Assembly (NCBI GenBank): GCA_016758965.1
Contig: JAEPRB010000297.1
Location: 1-43,760 of the forward strand
DNA from: Circinella minor
Taxonomy: Eukaryota; Mucoromycota; Mucoromycetes; Mucorales; Lichtheimiaceae
Reading direction: 5' to 3'
Length of the DNA: 43,760 nt
Part shown: positions 20,488 through 31,556 of the stretch, in pieces
Layout: each line of letters begins with the position of its first letter
Position numbering within the stretch: the first letter of the stretch is position 1
Notes under the pieces: model-generated
Database searches by the model: none
Seen by the model: the letters and a program-made list of their open reading frames with translations, nothing else
What the model was told of the DNA's origin: nothing
Translations under genes and position numbers: made by a program

Positions 20488-23400
20488 TTTGTTTTTGTTT
20501 TTTCTTGTCTTGATTCAAATTCTTGAATAAATTCTTGACTATTTTTCAAATCTGTACTTGGTTCCTAACTTGCTTCATGTATAGGATAACCTAACCATTT
20601 AATAAGATATTCTGTTTTTCGATTTCTTGTTCTCTTATCCAAAATAGATTCAACTTCATATTCTTCTTGATTATCAATGATCATTGCTGGAGGTCGAGTC
20701 GGTTGTCGATCATCTTGAGCTTGAGTATATAATTTAAGAGTATGAATATGGAAAACGTTATGAGCCTTGATATTTGTAGGAAGTTCTAGTCGATATGCAA
20801 CTTTGCCAATTCGTTCAATAATTTTATAAGGTCCTGCATATTTTGCAGCAAGTTTCTTCTTTGCCGATTGAGGATCATTAGCAGGATTAAGATAACGTTG
20901 ATCAACTAATACTTCTTGTCCAACAGTAAATTTGAGATCGCGACGACTTGTATTTGCATATTGTTCTTGTCGAGCTGCTGCTGCTTTGATATTTTCGACA
21001 ACTATAGTGCTAATATTATGCAGTCAAGATGCTAAGTAGTCAGCTGTTTCATTACGTGATGAGTTTGGCTCGAGTCAGGTCGAAGTAAGTATATGGCAGC
21101 CCAAATCACAGTAGTATGGAGTCATCTTAATTGATGCTTGATGTGTATTATTATATGTGTGTTCTATAATAGGTAACCAGGTATCCCAATCACATTGATC
21201 ATATGTAACATAATGTCGTAAAAAGTCTTCTAAGATTCTATTTACCCGTTCAGTTTGTCCGTCTAATTGTGGGTGATACGAAGTTGACATTTTCTTCTTG
21301 ATTTGTAGTTGATTGAATAAAGCAGTCCAAAATCTTGATGTAAATTTAGGGTCTCGATCCAAGACGACTTCTTTAGGTAACCCATGTTGTCTATAAACCT
21401 CATGGAGAAAGATATGTGCTACATCCATGGCGGAGTCATTTGTATGGCAAGGAGCAAAATGAGCTCTCTTAGAGAATCAATCAACAATTACCATAATTGT
21501 ATCATACCCATTCTTGGTTAATGGTAATTGAGTAATAAAATCCATAGAAATCGATTCCCAACGTTCTTGAGCTGGCTCGAGTGGTTGTATCAACCCAGCA
21601 GGTTTCTTATTTGAACCTTTATTCCTTTGGCAGCTATCACACGATCCAATATATTGACACACAGACTTGGCAATATTTGACCAGTAGTATTGTCGTTCTA
21701 TGCGCTCAATGGTAGCATCAATTCCTCAATGCCCTGCTGAGGGCATATCATGCATATCCTATAAGATGCTTCGGTGTATAGATGGCATTCTTGGTATTAC
21801 AAGTTGGTGGTGCTCCTTTCCTTCTTGACATTTATATATCAGCTGATCCTTAAGTATATAATTTGTAACATCAATTCCACATGAAAGCTTATCCCATAAA
21901 TCCTTGGTAAATTCATCTTTATCATATTTATCCTTGACTTGTTCTTCAATTGCACCTAACTTTTGCAGTCAATGTATGGCTTGTAGTTCTTTACTTGCTT
22001 CTGGATGAGATGGTATATTAGGTGAACGTTTACTTAATGCATCTGCGCCATGATTCTTGTCACGCGGTACATGATGAACATCATAAGTAAAGTTCATAAA
22101 TAATTCCAACCAATGGATTTGCTGTTTATTTAGGTTTGTATTTGTCTTGAGTGATGATAGTGCTCGATTATCAGTAAATACAGTAAAACGTTTCATATCA
22201 AGATGATGACGCCATTTTCCTAAGCAATGTTTGAGTGCTAACATTTCTTGTTCGTATACAGAATAATTAAGTTCTGCTGGTGTCATAGACTTGCTTGTAT
22301 ATGCTACAGGATGGAGCTTGCCATTATCCTCTTCTTGTGAAAGTATTCCTCCAATTGATACAGTTGAAGAGGCATCAGGGTGAACATAAAACTTCTTATT
22401 AGGATCGGGTAGTGCCAGCACAGGCGCCGAAACCCGTTTTTGTTTTAAAGTTTCAAAAGCTTATTGTTCTTGACTTGACCAACGCCATAGTGTATCCTTA
22501 CGTAATAGTCTTGTAAGAGGATGGACAATACTTGAGTAGTTCTTGATAAATCGATGGTAGTAATTTGCAAGGCCTAGGAAACATTGGATATCCTTTGTAT
22601 TACGGAGTGGGGGCCAGTTCACAACCGCCTGGACCTTTTGCAGGTCTGTATGTAAACCTTGTTCATCAATATAGTGTCCAAGGAATTCAAGCTGCTTGAC
22701 TCCAAATTTGCACTTTTGTTTTTTAGCATATAGTTTGTGTTCACGAAGTCTCTTGAGTACTGACTTGACATGCTTATTATGTTCTTTCTCATTTTTCGGA
22801 TAGATCAAGATATCATCCAAGTATACAATAACACATATATCAAGTAAATCACGGAAAACGTCATTCATTAGTCTCATGAATGTTGCTGGTGCCGAGGTTA
22901 AACCAAAAGGTAATACAGTAAATTCATATAATCCATATCGAGTTGAGAATGCTGTTTTTGGAATGTCTTCCGGCTTTACCCTAATCTGATGGTATCCACT
23001 CTGGAGATCGAGTTTTGTAAATATTCTTGCACCTTGTAATTGGTCAAAGAGTTCATCTGTTCTTGGCAAGGGATAGTTGTCTTTGATAGTAATAGAGTTT
23101 AGTGCACAATAGTCTACTACCATATGAAGACTTCCTTCTTTTTTAGCAACAAATAGAACAGGGGCTCCATAAGGTGATTTGCTTGGCTGGATCCATCCTT
23201 TATCAATTAGCTCATTTAGTTGTTTCTTGAGTTCATTGAGTTCATGACTTGAGAGACAATATAATTTTTGAGCTGGTGTTTTTGCATTTGGTTCCAATGG
23301 AATTGAGTGATCAACATGTCTCTGAGGTGGTAATCCATTTGGAAGTTCATCTGGAAATACATCAGCAAAAGAATCAACTAGTTTTAAAAGAGTTTCTGGA

Positions 23401-24236
23401 TTATAGTCCTCTATTACTCCAAAATTTTTATTTTGTGCCTGTTCTCCTCCATGCTCAAGAGTCCTCCTACTCAGGTGAGCACACAGGTCTTTATTCAGTT
23501 TTTCATTTGCCTGTCCTCCTCCATGCTCATGAGATCGCCTACTCGAATGAGCACACAGGTCTTTATCCTTGATATTATCATCCATATAATCCCTTAGTAC
23601 AATAGCATATGCTTCTAAATCCCCTTGATGATGCATACGGTTAAATTGTCAGTGGGATATAAAATGTACTTCTGGTTTAATTTCTTGACTATCCACATTA
23701 TCTTGAGTTTGAATATTAGTACCATCTACTATAACTTCATGTGTCTTCCAATTAATTCTAGGTTCTTCGTCAAAATGCCATGGTTTGCCTAGGATAAGAT
23801 CATGCTTGAGACTCTTGATACCAGTATATACCCGAATAACATGTGAGTAACCTTGATTAAATTGAATCTTGACATTAGCAAAATAACTAGAATTAGCCTT
23901 GGTTTCATTTCCAAATGTGATACATTCTTTATCTGGTTTGAGCAGGTGTTGTAGCCCATGTTTTTCTATAAAGTCTAAAGATACGAAATTGTGTGTAGCA
24001 CCAGAGTCAAGTAGGAAATAACATGGATAGGTTTCACAAAAACCAGGAATTCTTATAGTTTGATGACGTTTATCCTTGCTAGACTGACCATTTGCACCTT
24101 CCGCCGAGTTATCTTCTAATGGCACAGAGCCATCTGGATCTTTACCAGGATTTATTTTTCTTGTGTTAGTACGACCTGGCAACTTGTTGTGCACTGACAA
24201 TATTAGTTTTTTGACTTGATTCCACGCAAAGGACAC
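20400..24236 (-). pseudogene. pol: Gypsy pol: protease, reverse transcriptase, RNase H, integrase, chromodomain
   Basis: Reads in the -1 frame relative to gag. In order: an aspartic protease motif (FLLDSGATHNF, about 24010), reverse transcriptase with VDYCALN, FTKLDLQSGYHQI and YLDDILIY (about 22815), RNase H (FYVHPDASS, FTDNRALSSL), integrase with an HHCC-like zinc region (CQYIGSCDSCQRN), the MDFITQLP and VLDRDPKFTSRFW catalytic segments and GQTERVNRILEDFL, then a chromodomain near 20560 (YLIKWLGYP). In-frame stops: 23649 TGA, 22461 TAA, 21969 TGA, 21726 TGA, 21477 TGA, 21075 TGA, 21024 TGA, 20565 TAG. Most sit where relatives have Trp (for example VD*FSK, EAS*EPS), Gln or Arg. The last codons end at TGA 20400. 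Inactive as read, but each domain is otherwise well preserved. Confidence 0.9.
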
Positions 24237-25645
24237 TCCTTCTTAATATGTTCCTTTGCTCCACAGCATTGGCAATGGCCTTCTTTTCTTGCTTGTTCCC
24301 ATGTAAGTTTCATAGAGGTCTTTTCTGCTTGATCAATATCCATTGGATCACCTTGATTCTTATAACCTCGATCACGTGAGTGTCTTGAATGATGGTGTCT
24401 TTTGTTTTGCTTGGTTGACGAGTCTCTACTATGTGATTTATAATGACTCGAACTACTATGGTATGATCCAAAACTTGCATTATCATAGTTTTCAGCAAGT
24501 TTCATAGCTTTACATAATACTCTTGGTCCTTCCAACTCGACATACTTTTTTGTTTGGCTCTTGAGGCCACTGATATAATGACTCAATGCTTCTGCTTCAT
24601 TCACATTATTACATTCAACAAAAGCAGCTTGAAATGTTGAGTTATATTTTGTAACACTACTTGTCTGACGGAGGGATTCAAGTCGAGATCGGTTAGTCTT
24701 GTATACATTTAATGGGAGAAACCTTTCTCGTATAGCCTTCTTAAATTTTTTCCATGAAGTTGGTGCTTGATCTCCTTGTCAGACCATACACCACCATAGA
24801 GTTGCATCTTCAACCATCTGACTTGTAGCAATGTCAACCCACATTGACTCCTTGATTTTAGCCTTTTGGAAGTGTTCCTCAAGATTGAAAAGCCAAGACT
24901 CGATCTTGTAAGAGTTACCATTATACTTTTCATCAGGGGCCTTGAACCTAAACTGCCCATGTGAGCGATGATGAGAATCTTTCTTGTCATCATCAACACT
25001 AGAGTTCTCATCTAAGGAGTCATGAGAAGACTCGGCATTTATGTCCAAAGAATTTTCATCATCTGATGAACTAGAAGAGTTATCCGAGCTTGAGGGGTTA
25101 TTATGTGGACTAAATCGGGAAGGACTGGGATCTTTTAAATTACGTGATGACTTTCCCACAGTCCTTGAATCATCCGAAATTGCTTGTACCACCTTATCTT
25201 AATGATTTGAAATTTGTTGCAATTGCGCCATAATGCTTTGCAAAGATGATGTAAGTGTATTTACTTGGCCTTCCATTTTGCCTTGAGCATCGTAAATTTT
25301 TTTCATTTCCGCTGGGAGTTGGGAGTTGAGTTCAGCACATAGGTTGTTAACTTCTTGTAGTGCTTGAGTTGCCAAATCAACTGCTTGCATAGAACCTTGT
25401 GGTATACCTTGTTCTTCCATTTGATTCTTTACTTGATAAATTTCTTCTACTGTATTGTGATATTCAGTTTGACTTGATAAAGATGTTGTTAGTTGTGGTA
25501 CTTCTATCTTCTTGTCTGACTGTTGATCTTCCTTTGTCTTGTTTATAAAATCCACAAAACCTTGGTTTATCGGTTTGATAAGAAAACTTGACCAGAACCT
25601 TTCTAACTGTCGTTGTCTTTCTTCTTGTTCTTGTTCCGAACTCAC
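24203..25645 (-). pseudogene. gag: Gypsy gag polyprotein
   Basis: Starts at ATG 25645 (MSSEQEQEERQRQLERF), about 55 bp inside the 5' LTR. It has a helical Gln/Glu-rich N-terminal part, a Ser/Asp-rich linker, a retrotransposon gag domain (SWLFNLEEHFQKA, WWCMV, APTSWKKFKKAIRERF), and a CCHC zinc knuckle near the end (CQCCGAKEHIKKEC, spacing CX2CX4HX4C). It ends at TAA 24203-24205. Two in-frame stops break it: TAA 25199-25201 ('SNH*DKV') and TGA 24779-24781 ('CMV*QGDQAP', where Trp is expected). The knuckle would bind the element RNA during particle assembly in the cytoplasm. The overlap with pol and the slippery sequence at the end indicate that pol was expressed by frameshifting. Confidence 0.85.
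24206..24212 (-). promoter_or_regulatory. -1 ribosomal frameshift heptamer A AAA AAC
   Basis: On the sense strand gag ends TCA AAA AAC TAA. A AAA AAC is a textbook slippery heptamer in the gag frame, and a -1 slip leads directly into the pol frame (KKLILSVHNKLPG). No downstream stem or pseudoknot was checked. Confidence 0.75.
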
Positions 25646-25679
25646 TGTGCCTTTACTTTACTCTTGAATGACTGTTATC

Positions 25680-25697
25680 GATTTGCTGTCGCTACCA
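25680..25697 (-). other. Primer binding site
   Basis: Two bases inside the 5' LTR the sense strand reads TGGTAGCGACAGCAAATC. The first eight bases match the start of an initiator-Met-tRNA-type site; the rest diverges, so the primer tRNA is uncertain. Confidence 0.6.
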
Positions 25698-25699
25698 AG

Positions 25700-25913
25700 T
25701 GTTATAGACTAAACCCAAGTCTATAGTAATTCCAGGTCAATTTATGATACAATGGAAATAGAAAAGTGATAAAAGTGAAAAAGAGATAAAAGGACTTGTT
25801 TTTATTATTAATTGAGGGTTATAACTATTTATATGGGCTAAGCCCAATTGTACAACTCAAGCTTATTTTACTAAGCTTGGGTTCCTGGTCACAATATTAC
25901 CTAAATGGTAACA
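25700..25913 (-). repeat. 5' LTR of the Gypsy element
   Basis: 214 bp, TG..CA, near-identical to 18394-18608, and followed on the plus strand by ATCAT, matching the 5 bp left of the other LTR. Confidence 0.95.
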
Positions 25914-26699
25914 ATCATCAGGATATACATACTTTGGAGTGATGTATATAGCTTGGATATATATTAATGCTGGGGTTGCATGGAGCAAGAGAACTATTAT
26001 CCATGAAATCAAGCATGTTTGCTAACCCTATTACAGATCATTATAGATGGTGTAATGGTAGGTGAGATGAAACACCAGTGTACACATACTCATCGTGAAT
26101 TTATTCCGCTACATTTCACCATAGGAACGTTGGACAAAGTAGAGGAATATGTGCTGGAATTTCTGGGTGAAAAGTCGTATGCATTAAAGATTGGTACCAG
26201 TGCTATCTGTGTGCAGAAGCCTTTCAGACCAATTAGCAGCATTGACAAGAATCTTCGTAATATTGGTACTATAAAGAGTCTTCGGCACAATTACCTTATG
26301 AGAAATGATCAATTGACATTGACATAGGCCTCCTTTGAGACAATTCATTCAGAATTTAAGGAGCTACAAAAAGAGTTTCCTGGGTATATAAAGGCATCGA
26401 ATATCATTCCTAGCCCAATGTGCATTACATTTGGTGCTCCTGGAATTATGTATGATACTGATTTCAAAACAAATCCTATGTTAACTGATGTTACGTACAG
26501 CTGCTTTACGAAGGATTATTATTTATGTACTACTAATATTTATTTTGAAGTGTTAGGCAAGTTTGCTGTTGTATTTCAAGGAGTGCTTAATAGACTTTCT
26601 AAGGATGACGTCAAGGCATACTTCTTGTCTTTTTTTACGTTGTTTGATTTTGTGTTTGGATCTTCTGATGCTGATATTGATATGAATTTCTCTGGATTG

Positions 26700-27382
26700 G
26701 TAAGTTTTATTTTTCTTAGTTGGTACATGTAGATGTTGTGTTAGGTGCATAAATGAAAGAAAGGTAGTGTTTATGTTTTGGAAAACTTGTCATATATATA
26801 TATATTATATAAGGATTAGAATAGTAGCATATCATGTAAAGTAGTCACTATTTTACAGATGTAGATAGATAGAAAAGTCTAGATATATTGAAGATATGGG
26901 ATTCAATCCATAACAATTAATTTTACTGTTACAGTAAATTAATTTGATTAAGAATCTCATATCAAGCATTCTAATAGAAGTCTAATTTCATTGATTTCTT
27001 ATTGAACTAAAGGCGTCGATCCAGTAGGACTAGCCTTTGATTAATTATAATGATTAAAAACATTTATATAAAATATAAATATTTAATATAAATTAAAAAT
27101 ATTTTTGAAAAATAAACTAAGATATAAATAAAATTACATTTTATTTATTCTTAAACTATTTTTTATATTATAATTATAAATAATTATATTATTTTATTAA
27201 TAAAATGTTCTACATTTTATGATTATGAATTAATTCCCTATATAGTTATAAATTGACAAATTTATTTTTAAAATAAATAAAATGACAACATGTTTATAAA
27301 CTGGATACTGTTAAATTGGATGTGATATTTTTTTTAAATATATGCTGTTGTGAGAGACTAAATTGTGAGCAATTTATATTAG
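26700..27382. other. AT-rich enlarged intron of the GCM-type MULE with an inverted repeat
   Basis: The donor GTAAGT at 26700 and acceptor TTATATTAG at 27382 bracket 683 bp of very AT-rich DNA. Bases 26893-26972 form a near-perfect inverted repeat: outer arms GATATGGGATTC / GAATCTCATATC and an inner near-palindrome around TTTTACTGTTACAGTAAA. Introns elsewhere in the window are 49-155 bp, so this one has probably gained inserted DNA. Confidence 0.5.
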
Positions 27383-27490
27383 TTTATGGATTATTCTCAA
27401 GCACAATACCAAGGTTTCATTATGGCATTTGAAGACAAATTCCCTGATAGTAATATTGTACTATAGACTTTGTTGAAGGGGTGTTATTAT

Positions 27491-28646
27491 GGAGGCCTGC
27501 TATTAGTTGTCTAGCCAAAAGTAACCTATTGGCTGTGCTGCTGTTAATAAAATTACCATGGCTGATATAGCCTTGAATGGCTACTTTAAATTATTTAATC
27601 ACTATATTCATCCGAATCATCTGAATAGTCTGATTCATCCTTGTTCATTTCTTCTTGGATATATATCTGCTGATATTCCTTCATCAGGTTTGCTCTAATT
27701 TTGCTGATATGATCAAATAGCTTATTGTCCCCATTTTAACTGCAATTGATATATTCAATGAATACTCAAAGAAGTTCTTAAAGAAGTTCTTATACTTGGC
27801 TTTTTCTTTATCCAATTTACTTATTAACTGATCTACAAAATGACAGTCATAGGTCTCATATAAAGTATTCATACAAGGACTGCATGCTATCATGCACCTG
27901 ATGTCCCCTTCTCCTGATTCACATTCATCATCACTGTCAGAATCGCCCTGTGAGGTAGCCGCACTGGAAGTGTTTTCTAACATTACATTGGAAAAATGAG
28001 GATTTGAGGATTCCTGAGAATCTTAATTCTTCATGGATTTATCCTCAGAATTTAAATTTTCCTAAGAAATTTATTTTTAAGGTCCTCTTCATCAACCTTC
28101 TCATAGTAAGTGTCATAGATGTAACACTTCTTCTTGAGGGCTGCATTCTCCTCTCTGACCCTCTCGATTGTTCAACGTACAGACTCTGTTGTACGTTCAG
28201 TGTTGGTGGACTTTAAGCTTGCTTTTGAAGCTGCCTTTTGTTTTTCTGATGGTTTCTTTTGATATTAAGTTTATTTTTCTTCTCCATAAACTGAACATCA
28301 TACTTTTCATAAATAGTTTCTTTACAGAAACTAACAACATTAATGTTGTGTTTGGTCAATAAGCTTTGAAGCTTATCAGTATCAATACCAATTTTATTGT
28401 TATTAAATGAAAGTCTGTTTTGTGTAGCAGTAACCATGTTGCTCTTGTTATTTTAAATATTTTGAGAAGTTATTTTATATAATAAAATAAAATTCAATTT
28501 TCATTTTTTCAAAATTTTTAAATATATGTATACCAAGACTATTATAAATAAATTAAATTAATTTGGCTATATCGTTTTTTCTTGGCTAACTAACCAAATA
28601 GTGCCAATAGACCAGAGTATAATCACTATGACCTCGACCAGTCCCC
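27491..28646. mobile_element. 1156-bp insertion in a MULE exon, possible PIF/Harbinger-type non-autonomous element
   Basis: The MULE reading 'LLKGCYY' stops at 27490 and resumes as 'HWKQSIQ' after 28646. TAT is present on both sides (27488-27490, 28647-28649), consistent with a 3-bp duplication. The ends GGAGGCCTG and, in complement, GGGGACTGG are only loosely inverted. It carries a coiled-coil gene on the minus strand and no transposase. Superfamily assignment is weak. Confidence 0.5.
27595..28437 (-). pseudogene. Unrecognised coiled-coil protein gene, decayed
   Basis: Fragments in order on the minus strand: 28437-28213 (MVTATQNRLSFNNNKIGIDT, rich in Lys and Asn), about 28165-28050 (TIERVREENAALKKKCYIYD, a clear coiled-coil pattern), 27983-27720 (Ser/Asp-rich, then CMIACSPCMNTLYETYD and a second helical stretch) and, after a one-base frame change near 27720, an acidic end (DESDYSDDSDEYSD) at TAA 27595-27597. 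The joins between the fragments are unclear: they could be introns or frame damage. Acidic, Ser-rich and coiled-coil features suggest a nuclear scaffold or DNA-associated protein, but I recognise no family. It lies wholly inside the 1156-bp insertion, so it may be cargo of that element. Confidence 0.4.
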
Positions 28647-29458
28647 TATCATTGGAAACAAAGCATCCAACGAATTATCAGCAACTATGCCATTGTACCA
28701 CCAGGTCGTGATGTTGATTTCATCGACTATACTGATCAAATGTACAATGCTGCAGGAGAAAAATCATACAACTGGGCTGTTTAGCAGATCTGCATCGATT
28801 ATCCTAACACAAAAAAATGGCTTGATTAATAGACCCGTGATGAAATTGCCAGTATGATATCTAAGTCGAAGGGATAGCTCAAGGATGAGCTACAAAACCA
28901 TCCTTGCCAAACATCGAATGGAGTAGAAGCACTTCATAGAGACCTCTACCATATTGTTGAAAAAAAGAAACTGCTTATAGAAACATTACACCAGATTTTT
29001 TCTTATTTGCGTTCTTCGGAATTGGATTTAGAGTTTGTTGATGCTGGTAGTAGAGTTGATTACAATCGAAAGAAAATAGGGTATATAGAAGATCGATCAT
29101 AATCCTTATAATAAAATCTTATCCACCAATTCCATCTCAGATTATAAGAACAGTGTCATTATTTATTAAGCTCAAGTGATTTTAATGATAGAAGTTCTTA
29201 ACTTAAGATAACCTTAGTGGTTTATTGATAAGGTAGATAATGTTTGGATCGGATAAAATATCTAATAATGTAGCTTATTATTATATAAATCAGTTATAAT
29301 TAACCTACTATCTACTCTATCCACCAAATACACTGATTTATCTATAATTCCTGACCGATCGTCATAGTTATTAATCAGTGTTTAAGTGCCAATATACATT
29401 ATATACAGTACATACCAGCCATATCTTTTTATACTATTGTAATAGAAAGCAATGTCAG

Positions 29459-30173
29459 ATGAAGAAGTTCTTTAATGATGGCCATGCTCCCGACACGACA
29501 AAAACTTTACTGGATCATGGTAACGTATACTATCTATAGTAGTATATATATATTCACACATTTATATGTGTATAATTGTATAAGATTAAGAGACTTTTGA
29601 AATCTTTCAGATTTCTAATTAAGTCTTAATAACAACTTACCAGTTGTTTAGTTTTACTTCGTAAAGGTCAAGAACCCTTCAAAAAAAATTATAAAATTTT
29701 CTCTCAGCACATTCTCTACTAGTAATAAGACAATAGATTCGATTTATATAAATCGAATAAAATAAAAATAATTTTTTTTTATTTATATTTTAATATCTTA
29801 ATGATTAATAAATTTTTTAATTTCATTAAAAATCTTATTATCATAAGATATCCGATTAGTCTTCTTAAATGGTTTGTGTGCTAGTAATTAAATTGATCTA
29901 ATTAATGCAGGCTTTAAGAGTAATGCTAGAAGAAAAAAGAAGATGAACAATAAAGGAGAAGAAAATAATAGAAGTAAAAGTAAAGATGAACGGAAGGTGA
30001 CGATAGAAGAAGAGAACGAAAAGAAGATAGGAGAAGAGAAGGCAAAGAAGGTAGAAGAAGAGAACACAAAGAAGAATGCGGCAGAAGAGCGCAGAAGACA
30101 TGCAGAAAAACACATAGGACTGTCGTATGGCACACGTCAATCCTTCATCTCAGATAATTCAAATATAAGCTAA
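29459..30173 (+). CDS. Lys/Glu-rich charged-helix protein, possible two-exon gene
   Basis: An exon 29459-29519 (MKKFFNDGHAPDTTKTLLDH) joins in phase through a 391-bp GT..AG intron (CATG|GTAACG .. TGCAG|GCTTTAAG) to an exon 29911-30173. The product begins the second exon GFKSNARRKKK and continues with alternating Lys/Glu stretches (EEENEKKIGEEKAKKVEEEN), a pattern of a long charged single helix or coiled coil, ending in GLSYGTRQSFISDNSNIS. Low complexity makes chance coding possible, and the intron is longer than others here. A further basic open exon at 30535-30618 (RIEENKKRTKQVLKKRKL, after CTCAG) may belong to the same gene. It follows the MULE relic by about 360 bp; bases 29103-29458 show no gene. 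Function unknown. Confidence 0.35.
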
Positions 30174-31088
30174 ATATAAAAACACTAAAATAATCTCACA
30201 TCGGTCGCTATCTAACTACACAAATAACAATTCTACCACAATTACACCTTATAATAATATAATACAAACATAATAATCAAACATAATCTATTTATTCATA
30301 ATCACATAATATACAATTTATCATAATATAACATCATTTACAAATACAGGAAGATACACATCTAAAACATATATATATAAAACTTACTTGTAATAAAAAA
30401 ATATCTTTTGATCTTCTTATCATCATATTATTCTCATATAATAAAACACCTGAAAGATTCTCATAAGACCTATTCTGTTATCATTTCTATTCTTACCTTA
30501 TTTTCTTATTAATCCATATTCATAAATATCTCAGCGACGGATTGAAGAAAACAAGAAGAGGACCAAACAAGTGTTGAAGAAGAGAAAGTTGAATGATAGC
30601 AGTAATTTTGCTAGGTGAGAAAAGGATGGTGAATGATAGGATACATGTGAGCAACGTTATATACTATTTTCTATTAAAATATATAAGATTTTATATACTT
30701 TAGAAATATATTAACAATATATAATTACTTATAATATCAAAGGTATAAGTTATTATTTAACTTACACCATGCTTTTTTTAATTAATTTTTTAGAAAGAAA
30801 AAAAATTATCGAATCTGACAACTGAAATAAAATAAAGGGTATTGTAGAATATTCGAAACTTTTAAAAATATATATTAATATTTAGTATTTATAATTGTTT
30901 TTAATTATCTTTATTTTTAATTTCTATTTTAATTATAAAATTTTTTATTTTTTCAAAATTAAGTAACTTATAATAAACAATTACTTTTATAAAACCTATA
31001 CCTAAACTTTTAAATTAATTTAATATTTTTTTATTTTTTATCATTACTCTGTAGTTTGCAACAATGCTAAATTATAATCAATAGGGAA
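30174..31088. other. AT-rich intergenic region
   Basis: Mostly AT-rich sequence with T/A runs. The only coding-like stretch is the basic exon at 30535-30618 mentioned with the preceding gene. No repeat ends recognised. Confidence 0.5.
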
Positions 31089-31556
31089 ATGTATAACGCT
31101 CAAATGTTTAGACGTTTAGGCCTTACTGCTACTACTCCAAATATTCTTACTAGCTGTCAATTGAATGCCGATAATGTATTAGGACTCTACAATCCTAAAG
31201 GAGATGGTCATTGTGGTTGGAGAGCTAGTTCCGTTCTTCTTTACAACAATGAAGAGCATTACAACATTGTCAAGGAGCTAATGAGACACACTCTTTTGGC
31301 TCATAAAGAACACTATGAACATATATTTCGAAAAGATGGCTATAAAGAGAAACTGGCAACCTTTTCTCATACAGGTCGAATTGCAGGTCAAAGGTTCTGG
31401 TTTGATGCGTTAGACTGCCCTAGGTTACTTGCAGAAGCATATAACCGACCTGTCATTCTATATATGGTTTCATATGACCCCAATATAAAGAATAAATCTT
31501 TCACATTCTTGCCTATCTTTTCTGAGTGCCAACAATGGGGGATAATCATTAATTAA
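31089..31556 (+). CDS. OTU-type cysteine protease domain, truncated before the catalytic His
   Basis: 155 residues from ATG 31089. Residues 34-46 (YNPKGDGHCGWRA) hold the Asp-x-x-Cys signature of OTU deubiquitinases (Asp39, Cys42). HYNIVKELMRHTLLAHKEHY, WFDALDCPRLLAEAYNRPVILY and SFTFLPIFS follow the usual helix and strand order of the family. OTU enzymes cleave ubiquitin chains using a Cys-His pair; the His normally comes near the C-terminus in a strand such as NHF/NHW, and the frame stops at INter (31554-31556) before one is seen. A frame change or intron may hide it: a short open stretch at about 31612-31677 has His but no clear motif. OTU domains occur fused to or beside MULE transposases in some fungi and protists, which fits the MULE relic 2 kb upstream. 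Confidence 0.65.
   Translation: MYNAQMFRRLGLTATTPNILTSCQLNADNVLGLYNPKGDGHCGWRASSVLLYNNEEHYNIVKELMRHTLLAHKEHYEHIFRKDGYKEKLATFSHTGRIAGQRFWFDALDCPRLLAEAYNRPVILYMVSYDPNIKNKSFTFLPIFSECQQWGIIIN

Larger units (their letters stand above)
18394..25913 (-). mobile_element. Ty3/Gypsy LTR retrotransposon (chromovirus type), complete, 7520 bp
   Basis: LTRs begin and end TG..CA; the 5-bp duplication ATCAT lies at 18389-18393 and 25914-25918. Sense is the minus strand: 5' LTR 25700-25913, gag, protease-RT-RNase H-integrase-chromodomain, then a region with an opposite-strand gene, polypurine tract and 3' LTR. The LTRs differ at about 4 sites plus one indel, so the insertion is fairly young, yet the coding region has about ten stops. 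It sits antisense in an intron of the GCM-type MULE. Confidence 0.95.
18068..29102 (+). pseudogene. GCM-type zinc finger MULE transposase, split by a Gypsy element and a second insertion
   Basis: Exon 18068-18344 has Cys motifs (FYRRCLSAVTCTKCNTLF, YCTSCL) typical of GCM/FLYWCH-like fingers. Exon 26047-26699 has HQCTHTH, DTDFKTNPMLTDVTY (first catalytic Asp region) and a conserved MULE segment. Exon 27383-27490 reads FMDYSQAQYQGFIMAF..LLKGCYY and continues after a 1156-bp insertion at 28650-29102 with HWKQSIQRI..TRDEIASMI..TSNGVEALHRDLYH. The introns are phase-consistent; the first (18345-26046) contains the Gypsy element. In-frame stops: TAG 26325, TAG 27464, TAG 28782, TAA 28827, TAG 28830, TAG 28875, all explicable as Gln or Trp codons changed by C-to-T or G-to-A. 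The start is not defined: TGA precedes 18068. Non-functional as it stands. Confidence 0.7.

Noticed and set aside
20400..25645. TGA read as tryptophan (alternative genetic code)
   Set aside because: Several TGA stops fall where Trp is expected, but TGG is common in the same frames, and other stops are TAG at Trp and TAA or TGA at Gln or Arg positions. The 714-residue MULE has no internal TGA. Transition damage explains all of these.
29888..30140. Minus-strand Ser/Phe-rich frames opposite the Lys/Glu-rich gene
   Set aside because: Mirror images of GAA/AAG codons; low-complexity shadows.
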